Source of the DNA: Sterolibacterium sp052034445 | Lineage (GTDB): Bacteria; Pseudomonadota; Gammaproteobacteria; Burkholderiales; Rhodocyclaceae | Direction of reading: 5' to 3' | Length of the DNA: 7,245 nucleotides | NCBI GenBank assembly: GCA_052034445.1 | Contig: JBPOIN010000265.1 | Span: forward strand, 1 to 7,245 | Shown: positions 1 to 6,371 of the stretch, in pieces | Position numbering within the stretch: the stretch's first letter is position 1 | Layout: the number at the start of each line of letters is the position of its first letter | Made by a program: the position numbers and the translations under genes | Notes under the pieces: model-generated | What the model saw: the letters and a program-made list of their open reading frames with translations, nothing else | Databases searched by the model: none | Told to the model about the DNA's origin: nothing

Positions 1-1
1 G

Positions 2-106
2 CAAAAGCCCGGAAGATTGCCAGAATTGGAATTCGCCGTTCAAATCGACACCACCCTTCATCGCTCGGAAATCCTCATCAGTCGTGGCTTTCAGAGAAAT
101 GATCAT
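2..106 (-). CDS. possible 5' fragment of an unknown protein, cut by the left window edge
   Basis: An open frame starts with ATG at 106 and reads leftward without a stop to the window edge, giving 35 codons that begin MIISLKATTDEDFRAMKGG and continue with a segment rich in Phe, Trp and Gly. The codon immediately upstream of this ATG is an in-frame TGA, so the start cannot lie further out. No convincing Shine-Dalgarno is present. The composition looks protein-like rather than Arg/Ala-rich as in the shadow frames nearby, but I do not recognise the family. If real, it would lie downstream of and co-directional with the response regulator gene, about 290 nt beyond its stop. An overlapping open frame exists on the plus strand (to 241), so the call stays weak. 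Confidence 0.25.
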   Translation of the reverse strand, partial: MIISLKATTDEDFRAMKGGVDLNGEFQFWQSSGLL

Positions 107-398
107 TCATTTAACCGGACAGCAGTGGGTTCAGATATGCGTACACTTTCACGCGCATGGAGATCGCTATGTCCGCCCCAAAAACCGCCCGGCGCGTGCG
201 CATCTGCATGCCTGCGAAACGTACGGCCAGGCTGTTCCTGAGCCGTGCTGTACTGTGAGTGGAAAAGCTCCTGATGGCGTGTGGCATGTGAAAAGGCGGT
301 GCGGTCAGGTCCAACATTCCAACACGCTGTTGGATTCTTCGTCCCGATAAATTTCCAGTTTGTGGCTACTCACCCTGTCGATGACGTAACTGCCGGCC
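107..398. other. intergenic region without a convincing gene
   Basis: This stretch lies past the 3' end of the minus-strand response regulator gene. It is visibly less GC-rich than the coding regions to its right. Several short frames are open on both strands, but none has a credible ribosome-binding site or recognisable protein motif. The only clear structure is the TCCAACA repeat and inverted repeat at 310-334. It could be decayed coding sequence or a 3' untranslated region. Confidence 0.5.
310..334. repeat. TCCAACA direct repeat plus inverted repeat; weak terminator candidate
   Basis: Two copies of TCCAACA (310-316 and 318-324) are followed by the exact reverse complement TGTTGGA (328-334). 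The second copy and the inverted copy form a perfect 7-bp stem around a CGC loop. It lies about 65 nt beyond the response regulator stop, where a terminator is expected. However, no T-run follows on the minus strand and only TTCTTC follows on the plus strand, so it is not a canonical intrinsic terminator. A protein-binding repeat is the alternative. Confidence 0.3.
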
Positions 399-1811
399 TT
401 AGCCCTTGGTTTTGCGTGACAAAATTCGTGCAGCAATTTCCCTTTGTAGTTGCCGGAAGTGTTCTTCCTGGCCCTTGCTGCGGAAGAGCGCTAGCATGCT
501 GTGGAAGGCGATCTTTGAATCTGCGCCGAGCAGCAGCTGGGTGGCGATGCGGTCAGCGAGTTCGACGTCTTCGTAGGCGAGCGCCAAGCGGATGGCGTCG
601 ATGCCGCTTTCCATGTCTTCGGGCGGGGTGCTGGCTAGTTGTGCACGCATGCGCGTGAATTGTTTTTCGCCGTCCTCGCTGCCGTGGAGGATCAGCGTGT
701 TTAGGCATTCAAGCACCAGACGGCTCTTGGTGTCGTCGGCGTTGATGTAGCTCATCGGCAGCTTCATCAACGCGTCCTCGGCGGCCTTGAAATCGCCTTG
801 GTCGATGGCGGCGCGCGCGAGTGTCAGGCAATCCTCGATGGAGGAATTGCTGAGCGTGTCGTTGGCGATGACTTCGTTGATGACCTTGCGCGCGGTATCA
901 AAGTCGCCATTCAGCACGGCCGCTTCGGAGAGGGCGCGCTTGCGCTGGTAGTTGCGCGGCGTCTTGGCGCTGATCTGGGTCAGTGTCGCCTGGGCTTCGG
1001 CGTAATCACCTTGGTCGCAGCAGATGTCGGCCTTAAGGTCGTAGGCATCGAAGTAATTCGGCGCTTCGGTGATGACGTCCTCGATGGTTTTGCGTGCTTC
1101 GACGAGGCGGTTCTTGAGGCGCAATGCACGCGCCAGGCCAACCTTGGCCCATGGGAAGGTGTGGATGGCGAGTATGCTTTCGTATTGCTGGACGGCCTCG
1201 TCGATCTTGCCGCTGGCCATGAGTGTGTCGGCGCGGCAGCGCATGATTTCGTAGCGGTAGGGGGCGGAGTCCTCGCTGCGTAGAATGGCATCGAGCTGCA
1301 ACAGCGCCTGGTCGTGCTGGTCGGCGGAGCGGGCGCGGTAGTAGTCGCCGAAAATGATTTTCTTGCGGATCACGCGTTCGAGGCGCGTGCGCAGCATTTC
1401 GGGCGAGAAAGGCTTGATGATGTAGTCGTCAGGCGTCAGTTCGACGACCGCCACAACCTGCTCGTAGGCGCGTTCGGCCGTGACCATCACGAACACCACG
1501 GCTTCGGGCAGATTTTCCCGGCGGCGCAGTTCTTCGAGTAATTGCTGGCCGGTGCGACCGTTGCCGAGGGCATAGTCGCAGATGATGACATCCGGGATGT
1601 TGGCCTTGATGCGTGCGATGGCCTCGAAGTGGCTTTGCGCCATGTCGATGCTGCTGCCGCCCATAGCCTGCAGACTCATGTGCAGGCTCTTGCGCGAGGC
1701 TTCCTGGTCTTCGACGATCAGGTAGCGCAGGTCTTTGTAGGGATTGCTGTATCCGCGCTTGCCGCTTGCGGCGCCGTCAAACAGCGATGCCAGTTCGTTG
1801 CCGTTGAGCAT
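399..1811 (-). CDS. response regulator with receiver domain and C-terminal TPR-like repeats
   Basis: The protein has 470 residues. Residues about 28-150 form a CheY-like receiver domain: acidic pair E34/D35 in LIVEDQ, likely phosphoacceptor D79 in VIICDYALGNGRTG, conserved T111 in VMVTAE, and K133-P134 in DDYIIKPF. From about residue 155 to the end the chain is all-helical and reads as degenerate tetratricopeptide repeats, for example ADTLMASGKIDEAVQQYESI, ARALRLKNRLVEARKTIEDV and ADICCDQGDYAEAQATLTQI. There is no helix-turn-helix, GGDEF, EAL or other known output domain, so signalling is probably through protein-protein contacts in the cytoplasm. The gene lies 27 nt after the kinase stop on the same strand and is almost certainly its cognate partner. 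The ATG at 1811 has no clear Shine-Dalgarno, which suggests translational coupling to the kinase gene. The domain call is secure; the cellular target is unknown. Confidence 0.9.
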   Translation of the reverse strand: MLNGNELASLFDGAASGKRGYSNPYKDLRYLIVEDQEASRKSLHMSLQAMGGSSIDMAQSHFEAIARIKANIPDVIICDYALGNGRTGQQLLEELRRRENLPEAVVFVMVTAERAYEQVVAVVELTPDDYIIKPFSPEMLRTRLERVIRKKIIFGDYYRARSADQHDQALLQLDAILRSEDSAPYRYEIMRCRADTLMASGKIDEAVQQYESILAIHTFPWAKVGLARALRLKNRLVEARKTIEDVITEAPNYFDAYDLKADICCDQGDYAEAQATLTQISAKTPRNYQRKRALSEAAVLNGDFDTARKVINEVIANDTLSNSSIEDCLTLARAAIDQGDFKAAEDALMKLPMSYINADDTKSRLVLECLNTLILHGSEDGEKQFTRMRAQLASTPPEDMESGIDAIRLALAYEDVELADRIATQLLLGADSKIAFHSMLALFRSKGQEEHFRQLQREIAARILSRKTKG

Positions 1812-1838
1812 GATGTGAATGGTGTGACTGTGTCGGGT

Positions 1839-2537
1839 CTAGGGCAGGTGGATGGCGAATTGCGCGCCGCCGAGGTCGTGGCTGGTCTCGAAGGCGACGT
1901 GGCCCTTGCGGTCGTGGCGGTGATGCAGGGCGGCGAGTTTGCGCGCCAGAAACAGGCCGGTGTGGGCGGCATTGTCATCGTCGATGCCGGGAATGGCGGG
2001 CGGATAGCCCGGGCCGTCGTCGGCGACGCGCAGTACCAGAAAGCCGTTGGTGAGCTCGGCGCTCAGGCGCACGCGGCTGCGCGCAAAGCGCACGGCGTTC
2101 TGCAGCGCGTTGATTAGGCAATCTTCGATGAGTTCGCGGTCGAACAGCCAGAGTTCCTGAAAGTCGACCATCAGTTCGAATGCCGGACTGTGCGCTCGTG
2201 CGGCCTGCGGCTCGCCGTCGGCCGTCGTTGCTAACTCCGGTGCGGCCGCCGTGGCTCTGGCGCGGGCCAGTACATCGGTCAGGAAATCCGGTACATACAC
2301 GGGTAGCAGGGTGACGGGGTTCTCGCGGCGCAGCACACGATAGGTGGACAGCAATTCTGAAAGACGCTGGGCGCTGCGTTCGATGAGCTGATGCGTCTCG
2401 CGCAGTTCGCTGCGCATGGCGGCGTGGCGGTCGGCTTGTGCGATCAGGTTGTCGATGCGCGCCAAGGCGTTGAACAGATCGTTCTTGGCGTCGTGGATGC
2501 CCGAGCTGACCACGTCGATGGCATGGTGCTGATGCAT
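1839..2537 (-). CDS. small soluble sensor-less histidine kinase
   Basis: The protein has 232 residues from the ATG at 2537. It opens with a dimerisation/phosphoacceptor helix carrying H15 in GIHDAKND, a helical hairpin follows to about residue 70, and a HATPase_c domain fills roughly 120-232. N-box residues N143 and N147 lie in LINALQNAVRFA, the G1 box is DDGPGY at 173-178, a TGLFLARKLA segment follows at 193-202, and GGAQFAIHLP closes the fold. No transmembrane segment, PAS, GAF or HAMP domain is present, so it should be cytoplasmic and must receive its signal through a partner. The frame stays open upstream to 2693, but that extension looks non-coding, and the ATG at 2537 begins exactly where the helix starts. 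A weak GGAA lies about 10 nt upstream. It heads a two-gene unit with the TPR response regulator and is divergent from the DAHP synthase gene. Kinase activity is inferred from the motifs. Confidence 0.85.
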   Translation of the reverse strand: MHQHHAIDVVSSGIHDAKNDLFNALARIDNLIAQADRHAAMRSELRETHQLIERSAQRLSELLSTYRVLRRENPVTLLPVYVPDFLTDVLARARATAAAPELATTADGEPQAARAHSPAFELMVDFQELWLFDRELIEDCLINALQNAVRFARSRVRLSAELTNGFLVLRVADDGPGYPPAIPGIDDDNAAHTGLFLARKLAALHHRHDRKGHVAFETSHDLGGAQFAIHLP

Positions 2538-2605
2538 GGTTGTCTGGTTCCAGCAGTTGAATGAGGTCGGCAGCGGGTCGAGAAGCCAGCCGCACACCGT
2601 GTCGC

Positions 2606-2611
2606 ATGATA
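2606..2611 (-). promoter_or_regulatory. possible -10 element for the kinase/regulator operon
   Basis: Read on the minus strand this is TATCAT, two mismatches from TATAAT, and it lies about 70 nt upstream of the chosen kinase ATG. I could not find a good -35 at 16-18 nt spacing. Position and composition are suggestive only. Confidence 0.15.
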
Positions 2612-2650
2612 CGACGTTCGCGCTTTTCCCGGGCGTAGCAGGCTTTGCGG

Positions 2651-2656
2651 TAGAAT
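2651..2656 (+). promoter_or_regulatory. candidate -10 element of the DAHP synthase operon
   Basis: TAGAAT differs from TATAAT at one position and lies about 97 nt upstream of the DAHP synthase ATG, in a GC-rich region where AT-rich hexamers are rare. The -35 is poor (TTCCCG or TTTCCC at 19-20 nt spacing), which would fit an activated or regulated promoter. The predicted start point near 2662-2664 falls inside the palindrome at 2657-2666. Confidence 0.35.
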
Positions 2657-2666
2657 CAAAGCTTTG
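2657..2666. promoter_or_regulatory. 10-bp palindrome CAAAGCTTTG at the presumed transcription start
   Basis: CAAAGCTTTG is a perfect palindrome immediately downstream of the candidate -10. Its right part, GCTTTGC (2661-2667), repeats a copy at 2642-2648, just upstream of the -10, with 19-bp spacing. Two similar half-sites straddling a -10 are a common operator layout, but the binding protein is unknown. It does not resemble the TyrR box or the TrpR operator known from E. coli aro genes. Confidence 0.3.
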
Positions 2667-2671
2667 CCGGC

Positions 2672-2691
2672 GCGACCGCGGTTGCGGTCGC
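2672..2691 (+). promoter_or_regulatory. strong hairpin in the leader of the DAHP synthase transcript
   Basis: GCGACCGC (2672-2679), loop GGTT, and GCGGTCGC (2684-2691) form a perfect 8-bp, seven-GC-pair stem. No T-run follows directly; the nearest run of T (2734-2739) is more than 40 nt away, so this is not an intrinsic terminator. If transcription begins near 2663 it would lie within the first 30 nt of the mRNA, where it could stabilise the 5' end. It could equally act as an operator in DNA form. Confidence 0.4.
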
Positions 2692-2752
2692 ACGCCTTGT
2701 CGTCCGACGCCGGCGCCGCCTTCGTTGCCCTCATTTTTTGCCTTCGCCCGCC

Positions 2753-3835
2753 ATGACGCCTACCCAAACCAAACCCATCGTCGATGATGTCCGTGTCAAT
2801 GAGATCAAGGAACTTTCGCCGCCCGCGCATGTGCTGCGCGAGTTTTCCGTCACGGCGCAGGCTGCTACGACGACCTATGAGGCGCGTCAGGCGATTCATC
2901 GCATCCTGCACGGCGCCGACGACCGGCTGGTGGTCGTGATTGGTCCGTGTTCGATTCACGACACCGAGGCGGCGCTTGAGTATGCGCGCAAGCTGCAGGT
3001 CGAGGCCCGGCGTCTGGCCGCCGATCTGGTGGTCATCATGCGCCTGTATTTCGAGAAACCGCGCACCACGGTAGGCTGGAAGGGATTGATCAACGATCCG
3101 CACATGGACAACAGCTTCAAGATCAACGAGGGCCTGCGTCTGGCGCGGCGTCTGCTGTCCGAAATCAACGAAATGGGCCTGCCCTGCGCGACCGAGTTTC
3201 TTGACGTGATCACGCCGCAATACACGGCCGACCTCATCAGCTGGGGCGCCATCGGCGCGCGCACCACCGAGTCGCAGGTGCATCGCGAACTGGCCTCGGG
3301 CCTGTCGTGCCCGGTCGGTTTCAAGAACGGCACCGACGGCAACATCCGCATCGCGGTCGATGCGATCCGCGCCGCAGCCAGTCCGCATCATTTCCTCTCG
3401 GTCACCAAGGCCGGTCATTCGGCGATCGTGTCCACCAACGGTAACGAGGATTGCCATGTGATCCTGCGCGGCGGCAAGACCACCAACTATGATGCCGCGA
3501 GTGTCGATGCGGCCTGCAAGGATCTCGGCGCCGCCGGCCTGGCGGCGCGCGTGATGATCGATTTCTCGCACGCCAACAGCCGCAAGCAGCATGCGTTGCA
3601 GGTCGAGGTGGCGGGCGATGTGGCAGCGCAGGTCGGCGCCGGCGACGAGCGTATTTTTGGCGTCATGGTCGAATCGCACCTGAAGCCCGGGCGCCAGGAT
3701 CTGGCGCCCGGCAAGCCGCTTGAATACGGCGTTTCGGTGACCGATGCCTGCATCGGCTGGGAAGATAGCCTGACGGTGCTTGACACGCTGGCGGCCGCGG
3801 TGCGTCAGCGGCGTCTGGCGCTCGCCGAAAAATAA
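2753..3835 (+). CDS. aroG: 3-deoxy-7-phosphoheptulonate (DAHP) synthase, class I AroG type
   Basis: This enzyme condenses phosphoenolpyruvate with erythrose 4-phosphate to DAHP, the first step of the shikimate pathway, in the cytoplasm. The 360-residue product is close to the usual ~350 and aligns with E. coli AroG almost without gaps. Metal-ligand signatures are present: C66 in VIGPCSIHD, the His of IDFSHANS (about 273), the Glu of GVMVESHL (about 307) and the Asp of VTDACIGWED (about 331). Substrate-binding YFEKPRTTVGWKGL, GARTTESQVHRE and GFKNGTDG are intact. The FLSVTK and HSAIV segments resemble the Phe-sensitive AroG more than AroF or AroH, so phenylalanine inhibition is plausible but unproven; E. 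coli Met147 is Val here. I chose the ATG at 2753 because its N-terminus fits the family; an in-frame TTG at 2738 is possible. No Shine-Dalgarno is visible. It ends 17 nt before the glycosyltransferase gene, with no terminator between them. Confidence 0.96.
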   Translation: MTPTQTKPIVDDVRVNEIKELSPPAHVLREFSVTAQAATTTYEARQAIHRILHGADDRLVVVIGPCSIHDTEAALEYARKLQVEARRLAADLVVIMRLYFEKPRTTVGWKGLINDPHMDNSFKINEGLRLARRLLSEINEMGLPCATEFLDVITPQYTADLISWGAIGARTTESQVHRELASGLSCPVGFKNGTDGNIRIAVDAIRAAASPHHFLSVTKAGHSAIVSTNGNEDCHVILRGGKTTNYDAASVDAACKDLGAAGLAARVMIDFSHANSRKQHALQVEVAGDVAAQVGAGDERIFGVMVESHLKPGRQDLAPGKPLEYGVSVTDACIGWEDSLTVLDTLAAAVRQRRLALAEK

Positions 3836-3852
3836 TCTCCGGGCTCGCGGCG

Positions 3853-5409
3853 GTGGCACGCACTTCCTTCTTCGCGCTGCTGATCGTCACGCTGGTATTC
3901 CGCTGCTGGCTGGCGGCGGCGCTGCCGATCACGGGCGACGAAGCGTATTTCATCTGGTGGGGCATGCGCCCCGACTGGGGCTTCTACGATCATCCGCCGC
4001 TGATCGGCTGGCTGCTGGCGGCGCTGCTGCTGGTGCATGATGCCGAATGGTGGTTGCGTCTGCCGTCGGTGCTGCTGCCCGGCGCGCTGGCCCTCGGCGC
4101 CTCCTGGGCCTTGCGCCGCGGCTTTGTCGCGCGGCCGCTGGATCTCTCGGCGACCGGGCAGTTTGCCGATCCGCACCAGCAGCAAACCCTGGCCTGGGGC
4201 GCCGCGACGCTGGTGCTGCTGGCGCCGGTGAATGTCTGGAATGTCTTCATCACCACCGATACGCCGCTGATCTATTTCTCGTTCTTCTCGGCGCTGGCCT
4301 GGCTGCGCGCCGCGCGCGACGACGACTGGCGCTATTACCTGCTTTCCGGCCTGTTGCTGGCCGGCGCCGTACTGTCTAAGTATTTCGCCGCGCTGCTGGG
4401 CTTCGCCTACCTGGTGCATGCGCTGGTGCGGCCGAACCGGCGCAAGAGTCTCGGCCTGTTGCTGTGCTACAGCGCGGTGTTGCCGGCCCTGGCCGTCATG
4501 GGCTGGTGGAATTCCGGCCACTGCTGGCCGAACTACATGTTCAATTTCGTCAATCGTCACGGCGATGCGGGCTGGTCGTGGAAAACGCCGCTGCTGTATC
4601 TGGCGATGATGCTCTACATGCTCACACCGCCGGTGATCTGGCTGCTGGCGCGTCGGCGCCGGGCGCTGGCGGCGTTGTGGAACGCACCGAGCGGGCGTGC
4701 GCTGATGCTCGTCGCCGGCGTGCCGCTGCTGCTGTTCGCCGGCCTGTCGCTGGTCAAGCAGATCGGCCTGCACTGGGTGCTGTCGTTCGTGCCGCTGGTG
4801 CTGATGCTGCTCGCGCAATTGCTGCCGGCGCCGAGCCTGGCGCGCGTGGTGCGCTTCTTCAGCGGCTTCGCGCTGCTGCATGCGGTGCTGATTGTGTCCA
4901 CCGCCCAGGCGCCGCTCGAAATCTGGCAGCGCACGCGCCAGTATGACGGCATCGTGCTGACCTTCGAGGCGCAGAAGCTCATCGAACAGCTGCAGCCGTA
5001 TGCGCAGGATTACACCTTTGCCAGCGACGGCTACTCGAACGCCGTGACGCTGGGCTACGACGCGCGGCGCTATTTTCTGGTGTTCGGCGAGGCGTCCAGC
5101 CATGCGCGCCACGATGACATCCTGACCGATTTCCGCGCCCTGGCGGGGCGCAATATCCTGATCCTGCGCAAGACAGCGCCGGCGGCCGACGAATACAGTC
5201 CTTACTTCCGTGAGATCGAGGTGCGCAGTTTCACGGTGCGCGGTGCGCAGTTCTACATCGTGCTCGGCCGCGGCTTCGACTATGCGACCTACCGCGAGCG
5301 GGTGCTGAGTGCGGTGCGCAGCAAGTATTACGCGCTGCCGGCCTGGTTGCCGCAGCAGGGCTGTTATTTCTGCGACCGCTATTTCCCGGGCCTGCCATGC
5401 CGCAAGTGA
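3853..5409 (+). CDS. GT-C membrane glycosyltransferase, GT39/ArnT-like (PMT_2 type)
   Basis: The 518-residue membrane protein has about 8-11 hydrophobic segments in its first 350 residues, then a soluble C-terminal part (about 360-518), probably periplasmic. The first segment (about 6-25) leads into ITGDEAYF, placing D29/E30 in the first external loop where GT-C enzymes carry their catalytic acid. A second family signature, YDHPPLIGW, follows at 45-53. Such enzymes take a sugar from a polyprenyl-phosphate donor and transfer it to lipid A, protein, or glycan in the periplasm. The start is a GTG with no good Shine-Dalgarno, 17 nt after aroG, so translational coupling is likely. The C-terminus ends with a small cysteine cluster (GCYFCDRYFPGLPC). 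The next gene overlaps its end by 13 nt. Family membership is clear; sugar and acceptor are not. The phosphoribosyltransferase neighbour suggests a pentose, while an ArnT-like aminoarabinose role on lipid A is an alternative. Confidence 0.85.
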   Translation: MARTSFFALLIVTLVFRCWLAAALPITGDEAYFIWWGMRPDWGFYDHPPLIGWLLAALLLVHDAEWWLRLPSVLLPGALALGASWALRRGFVARPLDLSATGQFADPHQQQTLAWGAATLVLLAPVNVWNVFITTDTPLIYFSFFSALAWLRAARDDDWRYYLLSGLLLAGAVLSKYFAALLGFAYLVHALVRPNRRKSLGLLLCYSAVLPALAVMGWWNSGHCWPNYMFNFVNRHGDAGWSWKTPLLYLAMMLYMLTPPVIWLLARRRRALAALWNAPSGRALMLVAGVPLLLFAGLSLVKQIGLHWVLSFVPLVLMLLAQLLPAPSLARVVRFFSGFALLHAVLIVSTAQAPLEIWQRTRQYDGIVLTFEAQKLIEQLQPYAQDYTFASDGYSNAVTLGYDARRYFLVFGEASSHARHDDILTDFRALAGRNILILRKTAPAADEYSPYFREIEVRSFTVRGAQFYIVLGRGFDYATYRERVLSAVRSKYYALPAWLPQQGCYFCDRYFPGLPCRK

Positions 5410-6308
5410 AGCGCCCCGGTCCGGCCACGCAACTGCTGTTGATGCTGCGTCTGCTGCGTCCGCACCAGTGGCTCAAGAACGGCTTCGTCTTCGTCGGCGT
5501 GCTGTTCGGCCACGCCTGGAGCGACACAGCGAGCGTGACCCATGTGCTGCTGGCGTTTGCGGCGTTCTGCCTGCTGGCCTCGGCCGTGTATGTCATGAAC
5601 GACCTGATCGATCGCGAGCAGGATCGCCGCCATCCGACCAAACGCCACCGTCCGCTGGCCAGCGGCGCGCTCGGCGTGCCGGCGGCGCTCGGGTTGATGC
5701 TGACCTGCTGTGCGGCGGGATTCTGGCTCGTGGTGCTGAGCGAGAGCCGCGCGCCGTGGCTGTTTCTGGTGTATGTCGTGATGAATGTCGCCTACACGCT
5801 GGGCCTCAAGCATGTGGTGCTGCTCGACGTGTTCATCATCGCCGCCGGCTTCATGCTGCGTCTGCTGGTTGGTACGCTGGGGCTTGGCATCGAGCCGTCG
5901 CAATGGCTGCTGCTGTGCGGTCTCATGCTGACGCTGTTTCTGGGCTTCGCCAAGCGGCGCGCCGAAATCCGCGCACTGGACGATACGCAGACCGGCGTGC
6001 ATTCCCACCGGCGCGTCCTCGAACACTATTCGCCGGCGCTGCTCGACCAGCTCATGACCATCGCCGCGAGCGGCGCCATCATCTCCTACAGCCTGTATAC
6101 CCTGAGCGCCGAAACCGTTGCGCTGCATGGCACGACGCAGCTGATCTATACCGTGCCGCTGGTGATCTATGGTATGTTCCGCTACTTGTTTTTGTTGCAC
6201 CGCCGCGGTGGCGGCGGCGATCCGGCACAGCAGCTATTGACCGACCGCCATCTGCTCGGCGCCGTGTTCGGCTGGCTGGTGCTGGTGGTCAGCATCCTGC
6301 GCCAGTGA
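5397..6308 (+). CDS. UbiA-superfamily decaprenyl-phosphate phosphoribosyltransferase (DPPR synthase-like)
   Basis: This 303-residue integral membrane protein matches the branch of the UbiA superfamily that transfers 5-phosphoribose from PRPP to polyprenyl phosphate, the first step toward polyprenyl-phosphoryl ribose or arabinose (Rv3806c in mycobacteria; NoeC of Azorhizobium is a relative). Signatures are RPHQWLKN at 21-28, the aspartate motif with N68, D69, D72 and D76 followed by HPTKRHRPLASG, then YTLGLKHVVLLDVFIIAAGF, LGFAKRRAEI, and near the C-terminus YGMFRYLFLLHRRGGGGDP and LLTDRHLL. About eight or nine hydrophobic helices are visible. Ubiquinone-pathway UbiA and heme O synthase lack this HPxKxxRPLASG and FRYL context. 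The gene starts inside the glycosyltransferase gene (13-nt overlap, different frame) without a Shine-Dalgarno, implying coupled translation. Epimerase (DprE1/DprE2) and phosphatase partners are not in the window, so the final sugar could be ribose or arabinose. Confidence 0.88.
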   Translation: MPQVKRPGPATQLLLMLRLLRPHQWLKNGFVFVGVLFGHAWSDTASVTHVLLAFAAFCLLASAVYVMNDLIDREQDRRHPTKRHRPLASGALGVPAALGLMLTCCAAGFWLVVLSESRAPWLFLVYVVMNVAYTLGLKHVVLLDVFIIAAGFMLRLLVGTLGLGIEPSQWLLLCGLMLTLFLGFAKRRAEIRALDDTQTGVHSHRRVLEHYSPALLDQLMTIAASGAIISYSLYTLSAETVALHGTTQLIYTVPLVIYGMFRYLFLLHRRGGGGDPAQQLLTDRHLLGAVFGWLVLVVSILRQ

Positions 6309-6359
6309 CTGAATGTGACAGACAGCAGGATTCGAATGACGATGGACGGGATGAAATCC

Positions 6360-6364
6360 GGGAG
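6360..6364 (+). promoter_or_regulatory. Shine-Dalgarno GGGAG deciding the CNB protein start
   Basis: GGGAG with a 7-nt spacer before ATG 6372 is the best-placed ribosome-binding site among the in-frame starts. A competing AGGA (6327-6330) precedes the ATG at 6336. Confidence 0.5.
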
Positions 6365-6371
6365 ACGCACG

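Noticed and set aside
1542..2117. A 191-residue plus-strand open frame across the kinase/regulator boundary
   Set aside because: It is antisense to both signalling genes, and its Val/Ala/Gly-rich sequence has no motif.
2538..2693. N-terminal extension of the kinase to a start at 2693
   Set aside because: The extra 52 residues look non-coding and would cover the candidate aroG promoter and hairpin; the ATG at 2537 fits the start of the helical domain.
2734..2739. T-run upstream of aroG as part of an intrinsic terminator
   Set aside because: No stem directly precedes it; the GC hairpin at 2672-2691 is too far upstream.
2725..2787. A short Phe-rich frame (reading LPSFFAFAR) overlapping the aroG start, a possible attenuator leader peptide
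   Set aside because: It would need a TTG start without a ribosome-binding site, runs into the aroG coding region, and no terminator/antiterminator pair is present.
2444..3859. A 471-residue minus-strand open frame opposite the DAHP synthase gene
   Set aside because: It is antisense to a strongly conserved enzyme, contains no recognisable motif, and also overlaps the kinase gene in another frame.
3805..5112. A 435-residue minus-strand open frame opposite the glycosyltransferase gene
   Set aside because: Its translation is dominated by Gln, Arg, His and Ala, the signature of antisense to a GC-rich Leu/Ala-rich membrane protein; the plus-strand frame has clear family motifs.
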